From IMG/VR virus record IMGVR_UViG_3300046533_000764, positions 1-55,086 of that record: 55,086 nucleotides of DNA; one strand, 5' to 3'. Made by a program: the position numbers and the translations under genes. The first letter of the stretch is position 1; each line of letters opens with the position of its first letter. Positions 24,701-31,870 of the stretch are shown one piece after another. The notes below the pieces were generated by a model, which did not search any database, was not told the origin of the DNA, and was given only the letters and a program-made list of their open reading frames with translations. The stretch comes from a virus.

Positions 24701-27389
24701 CGGCGCCCCCCACGCCAAGCTCGACACGATCGGCAAGATCGTTGACACCCTGCAGAGCGGCCTTAAAACCGTGCGGGCTCTGCGCGACCATTTCACCGAC
24801 AAACCCCATATCAGCCGCGCTGAGGTAAAGCTCGCCGATGACTTCCTCGAGGCTGACGCCAACCGCATCCGCGAGAGCTTGACGGACCTGATCAAAAAGG
24901 AACTGCCACCGTCCCAACGCGGGATCTTCATCACGGCGATCAATAACGCCACCAAACGCACCCCGCTCCTGCAGGGGGATCCGGAGGCCATGTACCGCCG
25001 CGCCGCCGAAGTGGCTGCCCGCATCGAGGAACACGGGGTCAACGTGCAACGCACGGCGGCCGTGAACGCCATCAAGGATAACGTGGCAAAGGCCCTGGCC
25101 TCGCCCACGGTGGATATTGCTTTCAAATCCAAGATCGGCGACTTGGTGAAGAACTTCAATTTTACCAACCCGACTGAGGGCACCCTTGTCAAGCTGCAGA
25201 AGATCCGCGACTACATCACGAGCCAGGAAGCTTTAGGCCGGGACGTGGCGATGCCCAAGGCTATCCTCGAAAGTCTGGAAATCCTCAACAAAACTCCGAT
25301 CCGGGACTTACCATTGCACGTCCTCGAGGCCATGCGCGACCGGATTGCGCTCCTCGATGAGATGGGCCGGCGCACCGTGGCGACCCGCCAACTACGCTGG
25401 GAGAATGAGAAGGAGATCAAAACCCGCGAGCTGAGCGCAGAGCCGACCAACCCGATTGACAAGCGGCCGGAATTCACGCGGGGCTTAGTGGAGGGCGAGA
25501 GCCCCACGCAGAAGATCCGAAACTTCCTCAACCGGCGCATGGACGGCGCGGCCTTGTTTGATAAGGCGCTGCTTCCCATTGACGCGCTCTTTGATCTGCT
25601 AGGGGATGCCAAGGCCAATTACAAAGGCTGGCTGTTCAAACACGTCCGTAACCCGATTGACCTTGGGTTTAATGCGGCCATCGTCATGCGAGACAGGATC
25701 GCCCAACCACTGGTTGACCTAATAAAGAAACACAATCTCAACGAGCAGAACGAGAAAAGGGTAGGCATTTACGCTGACCTGCAGCAGGAGGGAGGCCGAG
25801 AACGACTCTTGGCCATGGGCGCAACTCCCGCCGAACTGTCCAGAATCGAGACAAGCCTCACCGCGCCTGAGCGGGCCGCTTACAATTACATGCGTTCAGC
25901 CCTCGACGAACTCCTTCCACTTGTGCAAAAGGTCATGCACGACCTATATAACATACCAGTTGATCCTGTGGAGAACTACTTCCCGATGCCGCGGGACCCC
26001 AAAACAGTGGAAATTGAGCCTAAAACACCCTCCGAGCCTAAGTTCGGCGAGGAAACCAGCTTTGACGACCTGGGCGGGTTCAAAGATCTATATGGCGATT
26101 ACACACCCAGGACCACAAAGACAGAACGCGGATTCACCATTGAGCGTCAGCCAGGAGCCAAAACAGGCATCAAGATCAATGCCTTTGACGTGTTCAATAA
26201 TCATATCAATGACGTGGCGTACTTGCTGAGCACCCAGCGGGATATAAAGATGATCGGCGAGATGGCCAAGAGCGAGTTGTTCGCCGAGAAGTACGGCCAA
26301 ATCGGCCAGAGCATGGTGTTGAACTGGTTGGATACCGTTGCCCGCCAGGGCAAGATCGGCGGGTTCCGGCGCTGGGATCTGCTCGACACCCTACGGAAGA
26401 ACACCAGTGTTGGGGTGATTGGGTTCCGCCTCGCCTCGCAGTTTTTTCACTTGTCCAATATCCCCTTGGCGATGGAGCGCACTGGAGTTCTTAACTACGG
26501 TGCCGGCGTGAAAGAAGCGTTCACCGAACGTGGCCAGAAGTTCCTACAGGAGAATTTTGCTGAGACTTTCGCCCGCGGCGGCGGGGAGCCCGCCCTGGAT
26601 GAAGCCATGAAGGAAGGCGCGAGTGTCTTTGGCAAACAGATCGTGCCTAAGTCGTACGTTAAAGCGGGCTTTTATTTCGCCCGCATGATCGATCAGAAGA
26701 ACTCCCAGGCAACCGTGCTGGGGATGTACTTCCGGGCTTTGAAGGAAAAAGGGATCGATCCCAGCCAATACGCTGAATTGCCGGTGGACAAAGAAGCCCA
26801 GGCCCGCGCCCTGGTCATGGCCCGCCGCGCTGTCGCCTCGCCGCTGCCCAAAGATGTGCCGATGATCCTGTCTCGGGGCGCGATGGTGGGGAACAATGTC
26901 TCGATCGGCCGCGCCCTGTTCCAGTTCCAAAACATTTTCTTGGATCAATGGTCCAACATTCGCCACGACTTTGCCCGCGCCGGCATCCGTGAGGTAAACC
27001 CCGTTAAGGCCGCCCGCATCGGTGCCGCCCTGGCGACCATGGTCCTCTTGGAAACCGGGATCCGCGAAGTATCCAAAGAGGCCATTGCGGGTGTTACCGG
27101 CTATAAGCCCAAGAAAAAGAAACAGCCGATCGAAAACAAAATGCTGATCGAGGCTGTGCGCCGTTTCCCTGTCATGGGCCAACTCACCGCGGCCGCGATG
27201 TACGGCGAAACCGGCGTGCCCGTGATCGATTCACTGCTGCAGATCCCGCGATCAGGGATAGAGGCTTTGACGGCCAAGAAGGCCAAGGCGTCTGACAAGG
27301 GCGCGATCCGCGCCGTGGCGGGAGCCGCGCAAGTCGCGGGCGTCCCGGGCGCTTCCCAGATCGGCGAGCTGATCGAAAAATCCCAATGA
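21774..27389 (+). CDS. giant polyvalent / ejected internal virion protein (1871 aa)
   Basis: The largest gene of the window. The N-terminal quarter is Pro/Ala-rich with one hydrophobic stretch (about 180-225); the region from about 430 to 880 is charged and low in complexity with coiled-coil parts (IADLKRQLAKEQKALDKN); the C-terminal half from about 890 is well folded and helical (DKARFAAEMIAVFGKRISPH, SVGVIGFRLASQFFHLSN). The last 350 residues resemble the C-terminal domains of large phage polyvalent proteins carried in the virion. Such proteins enter the cell with the DNA. No catalytic motif is seen. The ATG follows the preceding stop without a gap, and the stop overlaps the next gene. Confidence 0.65.
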   Translation: MPINASDFEVVDEGKGTKWDDYEAVPDPKALAFGVQESIAEPARLMGLLTNPAVIAGSQMGQSQGRQIRADLLQQQAQRAAAMTGGGTVGPTGPGMPALPEEDIAGIKAALTQGPLSLIPEEAPSAPTGPFGANIRPPAFDLADQAAQAPGPLELPTQRGAFQAPDIQQPSTLRAVGEGVGESATGTADFMLSPVGIATLGMGALSRPIQRLISLAFAGQMGAGLKDAARELGTEFGKPAAQRDPKKIAKLVTDITSSGAFATAAGFHGVGPAADLPMPFLNRFGNRPLEGPPAPGNLLQIPRGAPVPRGEAPPGLQLTSPEESAARAEQMTREATAGFGPKGLAEAQGDRLPRLEVPEGPSDPRVGEIRDQGLREINQILAKYPDLKGNREDARALRNDAFPEMRKETDATRKQREQQHQRATQGADVPAQPEEVRPAEGEPDRGGGRPVGGAEEQAPVQTEIKPATDADEAWFKQQLGEIQARQAQTINAEIVKTVQEKGWAALDESDRRFMTPEQRKAYKAWVDAGKPEGGGKVKPREEPPTEEGAAPPTEPTPPAPAAGTASPHDLKPALRTKDGRIIEGQKGNVHDDIYKSLPGTEGLELKVEQPEHGFMYKGEFKTRREAADMLGEKDDLQSERLNELQKPTPTPAKSLFEQWNDNQNQMAALAKDKTLPMEQRFARMAELLKQGEALKNLDPSPEKGNAAKGMPPKEPVKAKVETKAPVSETKPAAAATPTPAAETSAQFVAKLDGFSPAERLNIQRTIDSDPNRPELAKWKSNWLKTNEVRKTAKTVETASQIADLKRQLAKEQKALDKNVAKMGTMVPPPIVAEITRKISTRMAKIQDKIDALEKAETKPAEPTTPPVADRVSEKLDSAAEAALQRIKKRGDSTTFGSGPLHELPNIADYAIYGAAKLAKFGLDKARFAAEMIAVFGKRISPHLDRLFDEAKLVLDRHYEIEKAKATPIQQIIGEATGAPHAKLDTIGKIVDTLQSGLKTVRALRDHFTDKPHISRAEVKLADDFLEADANRIRESLTDLIKKELPPSQRGIFITAINNATKRTPLLQGDPEAMYRRAAEVAARIEEHGVNVQRTAAVNAIKDNVAKALASPTVDIAFKSKIGDLVKNFNFTNPTEGTLVKLQKIRDYITSQEALGRDVAMPKAILESLEILNKTPIRDLPLHVLEAMRDRIALLDEMGRRTVATRQLRWENEKEIKTRELSAEPTNPIDKRPEFTRGLVEGESPTQKIRNFLNRRMDGAALFDKALLPIDALFDLLGDAKANYKGWLFKHVRNPIDLGFNAAIVMRDRIAQPLVDLIKKHNLNEQNEKRVGIYADLQQEGGRERLLAMGATPAELSRIETSLTAPERAAYNYMRSALDELLPLVQKVMHDLYNIPVDPVENYFPMPRDPKTVEIEPKTPSEPKFGEETSFDDLGGFKDLYGDYTPRTTKTERGFTIERQPGAKTGIKINAFDVFNNHINDVAYLLSTQRDIKMIGEMAKSELFAEKYGQIGQSMVLNWLDTVARQGKIGGFRRWDLLDTLRKNTSVGVIGFRLASQFFHLSNIPLAMERTGVLNYGAGVKEAFTERGQKFLQENFAETFARGGGEPALDEAMKEGASVFGKQIVPKSYVKAGFYFARMIDQKNSQATVLGMYFRALKEKGIDPSQYAELPVDKEAQARALVMARRAVASPLPKDVPMILSRGAMVGNNVSIGRALFQFQNIFLDQWSNIRHDFARAGIREVNPVKAARIGAALATMVLLETGIREVSKEAIAGVTGYKPKKKKQPIENKMLIEAVRRFPVMGQLTAAAMYGETGVPVIDSLLQIPRSGIEALTAKKAKASDKGAIRAVAGAAQVAGVPGASQIGELIEKSQ

Positions 27390-27601
27390 GAAAGCTAATC
27401 CGCAATGGTAAAAACCGTAAGATCTCGGAGCACTTACGCTCGATGGTTAAGGCTTACATTAGTTATTTGAATTCACGGAAAGGATTAAAAGAGTCCTGCG
27501 ATCGTTTTTCCGCCACTCGGCACCGCAATAAAAAGATATCGGATCGCCTGCGCCAACAGGGCCACTCATTCAAACGGATTGTAATTAAAAAATCTCAGTA
27601 A
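27386..27601 (+). CDS. small Lys/Arg-rich protein (71 aa)
   Basis: A strongly basic 71-aa protein (MRKLIRNGKNRKISEHL; RHRNKKISDRLRQQGHSFKR) with predicted helices and no Cys. The ATG overlaps the stop of the giant virion gene. It could bind DNA or be a minor virion component; no family recognised. Confidence 0.5.
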   Translation: MRKLIRNGKNRKISEHLRSMVKAYISYLNSRKGLKESCDRFSATRHRNKKISDRLRQQGHSFKRIVIKKSQ

Positions 27602-27638
27602 GGGGCTTGACTATTTTCCGGTGACGTGGTGGACTAGC

Positions 27639-27719
27639 CGCGTGACTGCGGCTCGACATTTGACCTCTCCTGCTGGTGATTCCTTACCGAATCCGCAGTC
27701 ACGTGCAGCCGGCAGGAGA
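27639..27719 (+). promoter_or_regulatory. interleaved inverted repeats, possible pseudoknot leader
   Basis: Two inverted repeats are interleaved in the order A-B-A'-B'. A is CGCGTGACTGCGG (27639-27651) and A' is CCGCAGTCACGTG (27693-27705), 13 pairs with one G-U. B is TCTCCTGCTGGT (27666-27677) and B' is GCCGGCAGGAGA (27708-27719), 12 pairs with two G-U. As RNA both cannot form as nested hairpins; together they make a pseudoknot, or they compete. B' contains the only GGAG-type ribosome-binding site before the next small gene, so pairing would hide it. Confidence 0.55.
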
Positions 27720-27725
27720 ACTCAA

Positions 27726-27905
27726 CTGCCAAGACCGTTGGTAGTTGGCTCGTTAGTGCGAACAGAAGGCGACACGAAATTTGTTTCAACTGGCATCGTG
27801 GAAACGATTTCCGAATGCGGCCGCTACGCCGTGGTGGTCAAGAAGTACGGCCGCAGGCCCCGTTTTTACAGACGTTACAAAACCGCGGACCTGAAGGTTC
27901 TATGA
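27726..27905 (+). CDS. small basic beta-type protein (59 aa, start uncertain)
   Basis: The folded part reads VVGSLVRTEGDTKFVSTGIV and onward to a basic end (KKYGRRPRFYRRY), similar in style to small SH3-like DNA/RNA-binding proteins. The frame is open upstream to a GTG at 27621, but that part runs through the inverted repeats and does not look like protein. A CTG at 27726, seven bases after GGAG, is the best-placed start; a TTG at 27738 or a GTG at 27756 are alternatives. The stop overlaps the nucleotidyltransferase start. Confidence 0.45.
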   Translation: MPRPLVVGSLVRTEGDTKFVSTGIVETISECGRYAVVVKKYGRRPRFYRRYKTADLKVL

Positions 27906-28468
27906 ACACCCCCACCAAGAAGAAGTACGATCGGCGCGTTGTCATCCTCGCAGCAAAGGAAGTGGTGGACGCAATCACTCCCGCATGTGAGCGCATCATC
28001 GTTGCTGGCTCGTTAAGGCGCAGGAAGCTCAAATGTACCGACGCGGAAATTTGCTACGTGCCTACGTTCAAAACAGAAAAGGACGGGCTCTTTGACACTA
28101 AACAGGTGAATCAAGTGGACCTAATCATCGAAGCCTTGATCAAGGATGGGATTCTCGAAAAGAGAAAAAACGCACTGGGCTCTTTCGTGTTCGGAGAGAA
28201 AAACAAACTCATGCTCCATGTCGCAACCAGGGTCCCAGTTGATCTGTTTTCCACCACCCTCGATTGCTGGTATTCGTATTTAACCTGCCGTACTGGTCCA
28301 TCCACAAGCAACATTAAAATCGCTTCTGAGGCAAAACGGCGCGGACTGAAGTGGCTACCTTATGGACGTGGATTTGAAAAAGCAGACGGCGAAATCATCC
28401 CGATTAAAAGCGAGGCTGATGCTTTCGAAATTGTTGGACTGAAATACCTCCACCCTTGGCTTCGATGA
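27902..28468 (+). CDS. Pol beta/X-type nucleotidyltransferase
   Basis: A 188-aa protein with the nucleotidyltransferase signature IIVAGSLRRRKLKCTDAEIC at about residues 34-53 (Gly-Ser, Arg, then acidic pair) and the Pol X C-terminal pattern (ADAFEIVGLKYLHPWLR). DNA polymerase X family members fill short gaps in repair. This one lacks the N-terminal lyase and the PHP exonuclease domains, so it is a minimal palm-thumb form common in phages. ATG at 27902 overlaps the preceding stop. Confidence 0.78.
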   Translation: MNTPTKKKYDRRVVILAAKEVVDAITPACERIIVAGSLRRRKLKCTDAEICYVPTFKTEKDGLFDTKQVNQVDLIIEALIKDGILEKRKNALGSFVFGEKNKLMLHVATRVPVDLFSTTLDCWYSYLTCRTGPSTSNIKIASEAKRRGLKWLPYGRGFEKADGEIIPIKSEADAFEIVGLKYLHPWLR

Positions 28469-29094
28469 GTAAACTTTTAGAAACACCTCTCGGGAAGCGG
28501 TTTGGAAGATTGGTTGTGATAGGACGAACTTTCACCCACCTTGGAAAATCCGCTTGGGTGTGCCAGTGCGACTGCGGAAACCAGAAAACAATTTGCCCAA
28601 GTTCTCTGCGAAGAGGAGCTAGTGCCTCTTGCGGGTGTTTGCGTAAAGAGCAATCAGCAGCACTCTTCACTACTCACGGAATGAGGGGAACCAAGGAGTA
28701 TCGAGTGTGGTCAGGTATGATTCAGCGATGTACCAACCCCAAATTGGACTCATGGAAGTACTATGGCGCGAAAGGGGTCAAGGTCTGCGATCGTTGGCTT
28801 AACTCATTTGAAAATTTTTCAGCCGATATGGGTTGCTGCCCACCTGACATGACCCTGGAACGAATTGACGGGAACAAGGATTACGAGCCATCAAACTGCA
28901 AATGGGACACGGTGGAAGCCCAGGCAAATAACAGGTCCAACAATAGGAGAATCGCGTTCGGTGGGAAAATTCAAACACTCGCCCAGTGGTCCAAGATTAC
29001 CGGCATTGACCGCAAGACAATTTCCGACCGGATAGAAGCTGGCTACCCGATGCAAACCGCACTGTGGGCAATCCCAGGAACGCTTTCCACTTAA
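28465..29094 (+). CDS. phage HNH-type endonuclease with N-terminal Cys motifs
   Basis: A 209-aa protein of a common phage homing-type family. It starts with GKRFGRLVVIGRTFTHLGKS and a zinc-like WVCQCDCGNQK / SCGCLRKE, then YRVWSGMIQRCTNPK, YGAKGVKVCDRWLNSFENF and the degenerate HNH-like MTLERIDGNKDYEPSNCKW, with a C-terminal helix-turn-helix (TLAQWSKITGIDRKTISDRI). The ATG overlaps the stop of the nucleotidyltransferase gene. Likely a mobile insertion in the operon. Confidence 0.82.
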   Translation: MSKLLETPLGKRFGRLVVIGRTFTHLGKSAWVCQCDCGNQKTICPSSLRRGASASCGCLRKEQSAALFTTHGMRGTKEYRVWSGMIQRCTNPKLDSWKYYGAKGVKVCDRWLNSFENFSADMGCCPPDMTLERIDGNKDYEPSNCKWDTVEAQANNRSNNRRIAFGGKIQTLAQWSKITGIDRKTISDRIEAGYPMQTALWAIPGTLST

Positions 29095-29134
29095 TTTCTC
29101 TCCAAACAAAAACTAAACCAAACAAAACAAAAAT

Positions 29135-29434
29135 ATGGCACGACCCAAAGCACAAGATCTCCCAGGCGTTGAAGGCCCGGGAGTGTCCCCGGTTAAAATC
29201 AAAGAGCTCGATCGCCTGGGCGATAAGTTCATCGAAATTCGAGATGATAAAGCCGACCTCGCCGGCAAACTCACCAAGGTTGAGGCGCAAATGGCCGAGA
29301 TCATGGAGGAGCACGGCGTAACCAAATACCAGTTCAGCGATCAGGAGATAATCTTGAAGCGCGGCAAAGTGCACGTGAAGATCAAGAGCGTGAAGGCCGA
29401 AGGCGTAGAGGTTAACCGTATCGAAGCGATCTAA
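29135..29434 (+). CDS. conserved-looking small coiled-coil protein (99 aa)
   Basis: A 99-aa charged protein with a central helix (KFIEIRDDKADLAGKLTKVE) and a C-terminal beta part (EIILKRGKVHVKIKSV). The leader is A/C-rich with no Shine-Dalgarno sequence. The pattern resembles small proteins near phage replication genes, but I cannot name it. Confidence 0.6.
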   Translation: MARPKAQDLPGVEGPGVSPVKIKELDRLGDKFIEIRDDKADLAGKLTKVEAQMAEIMEEHGVTKYQFSDQEIILKRGKVHVKIKSVKAEGVEVNRIEAI

Positions 29435-29493
29435 CCCACCATGTCCATTTTTTCTACCTCAATCGAGGCGGGGAAAATGGACAACCCTCTTTT

Positions 29494-29655
29494 ATGCTGG
29501 ACCTGCCTGATGACTTTTTCGACACCTACCCAGGATGGACCGATGAGGAAAGAACTCATTTTAAGGCGGCAGAACGCCGCTTTGTGGCGGACGTGCAGGC
29601 GGTTGCAGAAGGAAAACAACCAACTCAAGCGCCAGCTCGTCCAAAAAAACTTTGA
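29494..29655 (+). CDS. small acidic-to-basic protein (53 aa)
   Basis: A 53-codon frame starting MLDLPDDFFDTYPGWTDEER and continuing with a helix and a Lys-rich end. Its composition looks more like a protein than the longer overlapping frame at 29441-29704, whose start region (MSIFSTSIEAGKMDNP) is unconvincing but whose C-terminal part (LQKENNQLKRQL) has coiled-coil character. One of the two is probably the gene; I favour this one. No ribosome-binding site is evident for either. Confidence 0.45.
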   Translation: MLDLPDDFFDTYPGWTDEERTHFKAAERRFVADVQAVAEGKQPTQAPARPKKL

Positions 29656-29705
29656 GAAAGTTCTTGCACCCCAACCCGCCGCAGGCGTAGAAGGGTCCAA
29701 TTGAA

Positions 29706-29984
29706 ATGGATCACGACGAGCGAGCCCTGGTGCATGAGTTCCTCTGCGAGGTTCGAAAGTTAAACTTAAATCTGAACTATATGGCTTCCGCCCTTGAAAA
29801 TTTAACGGCTTCAACCACCCGCCTCACGGCCTCAGTTGACGCCGCTGTGACCGTCATCAACACCCCGCACCCAACAGATGCCCAGGTGCAAACCGCGGCT
29901 GACCTGATCAACGCCCAGTCTGACCGGCTGGACGGGGCGGTTAATCCCCCGGCGCCAGCCCCAACTCCTACACCCACGCCATAA
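29706..29984 (+). CDS. small helical protein with Pro/Thr tail (92 aa)
   Basis: A 92-aa protein with a helical N-terminal half (EFLCEVRKLNLNLNYMASAL, ENLTASTTRLTASVDAAVTV) of heptad character and a C-terminal Pro/Thr/Ala tail. Similar short amphipathic proteins occur in phages, often as oligomeric accessory proteins; the function is unknown. Confidence 0.55.
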   Translation: MDHDERALVHEFLCEVRKLNLNLNYMASALENLTASTTRLTASVDAAVTVINTPHPTDAQVQTAADLINAQSDRLDGAVNPPAPAPTPTPTP

Positions 29985-29994
29985 AGGGACCGTG

Positions 29995-30024
29995 TTGACA
30001 AACCACTCCACTATGGTTTAACCA
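29995..30024 (+). promoter_or_regulatory. candidate promoter with overlapping palindrome
   Basis: A perfect -35 type hexamer TTGACA at 29995-30000 is followed 16 bases later by TTTAAC. The perfect palindrome ATGGTTTAACCAT (30012-30024) covers the -10 position. The layout is that of a repressible promoter immediately before the HNH gene starting at 30031. The weak -10 makes the promoter call moderate. Confidence 0.45.
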
Positions 30025-30030
30025 TTTGTT

Positions 30031-30540
30031 ATGACTACGGACTGGCAGTCCTATCGCGGCAGCAATACGATTTCGGCCTCACAGCCGGAAGTTGACCGCG
30101 AAAAGTCTCCCGCCCCCCGAACTGCCAGTGACGGGGGCATTCCTTTTTTTTCTAAAGTGCTCCCCAAATCCGATGGACTGACGACGCAAGTAATCTGCCA
30201 GCGATGCGGATCTTATTTTACTATCGCAATCCGCTACTTATTGCGTGGGGGAGGAAAATACTGTTGTCTTCGGTGCGCCAATAGCCGATTCCGAAATCCA
30301 GACTGGCGCAAGCAATGGCTAAATCGGAACAAAGACACCCCGCTTTGGTATCGCCAGCGTAGAGCGGGGCACTTAGTAGAACGAGCCGTCAGGCGCGGAG
30401 CGCTCATCAGAAAACCCTGTGAGGTGTGTGGCCATGTTCCAACTGAGGCACACCACGAGGATTACGATAAACCATTCGATGTGCGGTGGCTTTGCCATTC
30501 ACACCACCAAAAACATGATCGAAATCGCATCGTCCGATAG
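30031..30540 (+). CDS. HNH endonuclease with zinc-ribbon
   Basis: A 169-aa protein. Two CxxC pairs (VICQRCGSYF and YCCLRCANS, about 55-85) form a zinc ribbon; the C-terminal HNH is EVCGHVPTEAHHEDYDKPFD followed by VRWLCHSHHQKHD. The N-terminal 45 residues look unstructured. It has its own candidate promoter and is followed by a 336-bp gene-free, strongly structured stretch. A homing role is likely. Confidence 0.85.
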   Translation: MTTDWQSYRGSNTISASQPEVDREKSPAPRTASDGGIPFFSKVLPKSDGLTTQVICQRCGSYFTIAIRYLLRGGGKYCCLRCANSRFRNPDWRKQWLNRNKDTPLWYRQRRAGHLVERAVRRGALIRKPCEVCGHVPTEAHHEDYDKPFDVRWLCHSHHQKHDRNRIVR

Positions 30541-30876
30541 AGCTCCACTCCCGCACGAGCCGTCCAGCAAAGAGGTTTTTGCTTTTCCCGCGGGCGCCCC
30601 TCTCTCGTTATCCCTGCTGCCGCCCCGAAAGGGTTTTGGGCAGGGAACCGGTTTGGGGCGAGTTCTTTTGCGGGGACTGAGGGGCGGGAGAGTCGCCCCG
30701 CGCACACGCTCTCAGTTTCCCGCACTTTTGGGGCCGCGCTTTTCATATTCCGCGGCCTTCCCCGGGCGGGGTCTTTCGCTCCTTTGGTTCCTCGCCTGGG
30801 GCCCTTTTTGTGGTGAAGGCGGCCAGGAAACTCCACGCCTGTTGGCTCGACGTGGCTTCACCACAGCTCTAATCTT
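30541..30876 (+). ncRNA. GC-rich gene-free stretch with several strong hairpins
   Basis: No convincing gene lies here. Several hairpins can be read on the plus strand: CCCTGC/GCAGGG (30612-30645) enclosing a CCC-GAAA-GGG GNRA-capped hairpin (30624-30633); GCGGG-ACTGAG with CTCAGT-CCCGC (30670-30723), itself enclosing GGGGCG/CGCCCC; GGCCGCG/CGCGGCC (30732-30757); GGCGGG/CTCGCC (30765-30796) followed by GGGGCCC and five T; and a perfect ten-pair stem TGTGGTGAAG/CTTCACCACA (30809-30865) just before the next gene. The density suggests a structured RNA or a set of terminators; no known RNA class is recognised. Confidence 0.45.
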
Positions 30877-31080
30877 ATGAAAACCGCTGAAGCTTGGATT
30901 GCTGTGCTTAATGACAATAGGCAGTCATGGACTGTCACGGTTCGCCAGATCCAGGCTGACGCGCTGCGCTATGCCGCCAATCTCTCTGGCCTGTCCCACC
31001 GCACCTATATCCTGGCCAGAGCCGACGAGCTCGATCCACCCAAAACCCAATCATGCCCTTCCTGCTCTCACCAAAAATGA
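30877..31080 (+). CDS. small helical protein with C-terminal CxxC (67 aa)
   Basis: A 67-aa protein (MKTAEAWIAVLNDNRQSWTV at the start, CPSCSHQK at the end). It begins right after the ten-pair hairpin of the gene-free stretch, and its stop overlaps the next ATG. Unknown function. Confidence 0.55.
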   Translation: MKTAEAWIAVLNDNRQSWTVTVRQIQADALRYAANLSGLSHRTYILARADELDPPKTQSCPSCSHQK

Positions 31081-31643
31081 GTTTCATCCCCGAAAATCCA
31101 GAAAACAGCCCCGAATGCCTATCCGAGCGCGACCCCGCCACCATCTACGGCCCGATGGGCGCCCACGTCCCCAAGTACTACAAGCCGGGGGATGCCATGA
31201 AAGCCGGCCTGCAAGGCCAAGACATCCCAGATTACTGCAAGCAGGCGCCGCCGCCCGTGGCCACCCCCAAAAACCCCTACCAACCCGGCACCGTCGCGCA
31301 CCAGCGATGGGAATTGGAAACAGCCCTCGCCCTGCTCGAGCGCGAGCGCCAAACCGATCCACCGCCCGAAAAATGGGAAGGCGTAGGCTTCTTACCAGTC
31401 CCCGGCACGGTTGAGGCCAAGGTGACGAGCCCCTATCCGTCCCACGCCACAGCCCATATCCCGCGCATCATTGAGATCTCCATTTCCTCTGTGGACCCCA
31501 ACATCCAGTGGCGAATATCCTCTAAACTGCGCTTTTCGGACCTGTCATCCCACACCCAGGCCGAGGCCATCTGGACCACTATCCAAGAGCTCAACGCCCG
31601 CATGTCGGCCGCCGCCCGCCCCATGAGCAGCCCCACCCCATGA
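31077..31643 (+). CDS. hypothetical protein (188 aa)
   Basis: A 188-aa Pro-rich soluble protein; residues about 75-100 hold an acidic helix (WELETALALLERERQTD) and the C terminus another (AEAIWTTIQELNARMSAAA). ATG chosen at the overlap with the preceding stop (ATGA); the stop overlaps the next gene likewise. Not recognised. Confidence 0.6.
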   Translation: MSFIPENPENSPECLSERDPATIYGPMGAHVPKYYKPGDAMKAGLQGQDIPDYCKQAPPPVATPKNPYQPGTVAHQRWELETALALLERERQTDPPPEKWEGVGFLPVPGTVEAKVTSPYPSHATAHIPRIIEISISSVDPNIQWRISSKLRFSDLSSHTQAEAIWTTIQELNARMSAAARPMSSPTP

Positions 31644-31870
31644 GCCTCGAACTACCATCCCCTGACGTCCTGGCCACCCTGGCCGTCCAAATCCGTATTT
31701 CCTTCAAGGAACTGACAATGGCTGAGTGCGCCGAATCCGCCCTGGAATGCTGGGAATCCTGCGCTGGCCTCCTCGAGCGCACCCGCCGCGCCACAGAAGA
31801 GGAGCGCGCCGCCTGGGCCGCCTTCCACGCCTTCTCAACCCCACCCAACCCAGCCAATAAGGCCAATTAG
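31640..31870 (+). CDS. hypothetical helical protein (76 aa)
   Basis: A 76-aa acidic helical protein (SLELPSPDVLATLAVQIRIS, ERTRRATEEERAAWAAFHAF). It is the last gene of the long rightward block: its TAG overlaps the TAA of the convergent replication gene by four bases, leaving no room for a terminator. Confidence 0.55.
   Translation: MSLELPSPDVLATLAVQIRISFKELTMAECAESALECWESCAGLLERTRRATEEERAAWAAFHAFSTPPNPANKAN

Noticed and set aside
27621-27725. N-terminal extension of the small basic protein from a GTG at 27621
   Set aside because: The added 35 residues are coded by the inverted repeats and look random; a start behind the GGAG site is more likely.
30031-30870. HNH gene plus structured RNA as an IscB/IshB-type RNA-guided system
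   Set aside because: The 169-aa protein has no RuvC motifs, no bridge helix and no PLMP-like start, and I cannot match the RNA to an omega-RNA; the HNH is of the ordinary free-standing type.
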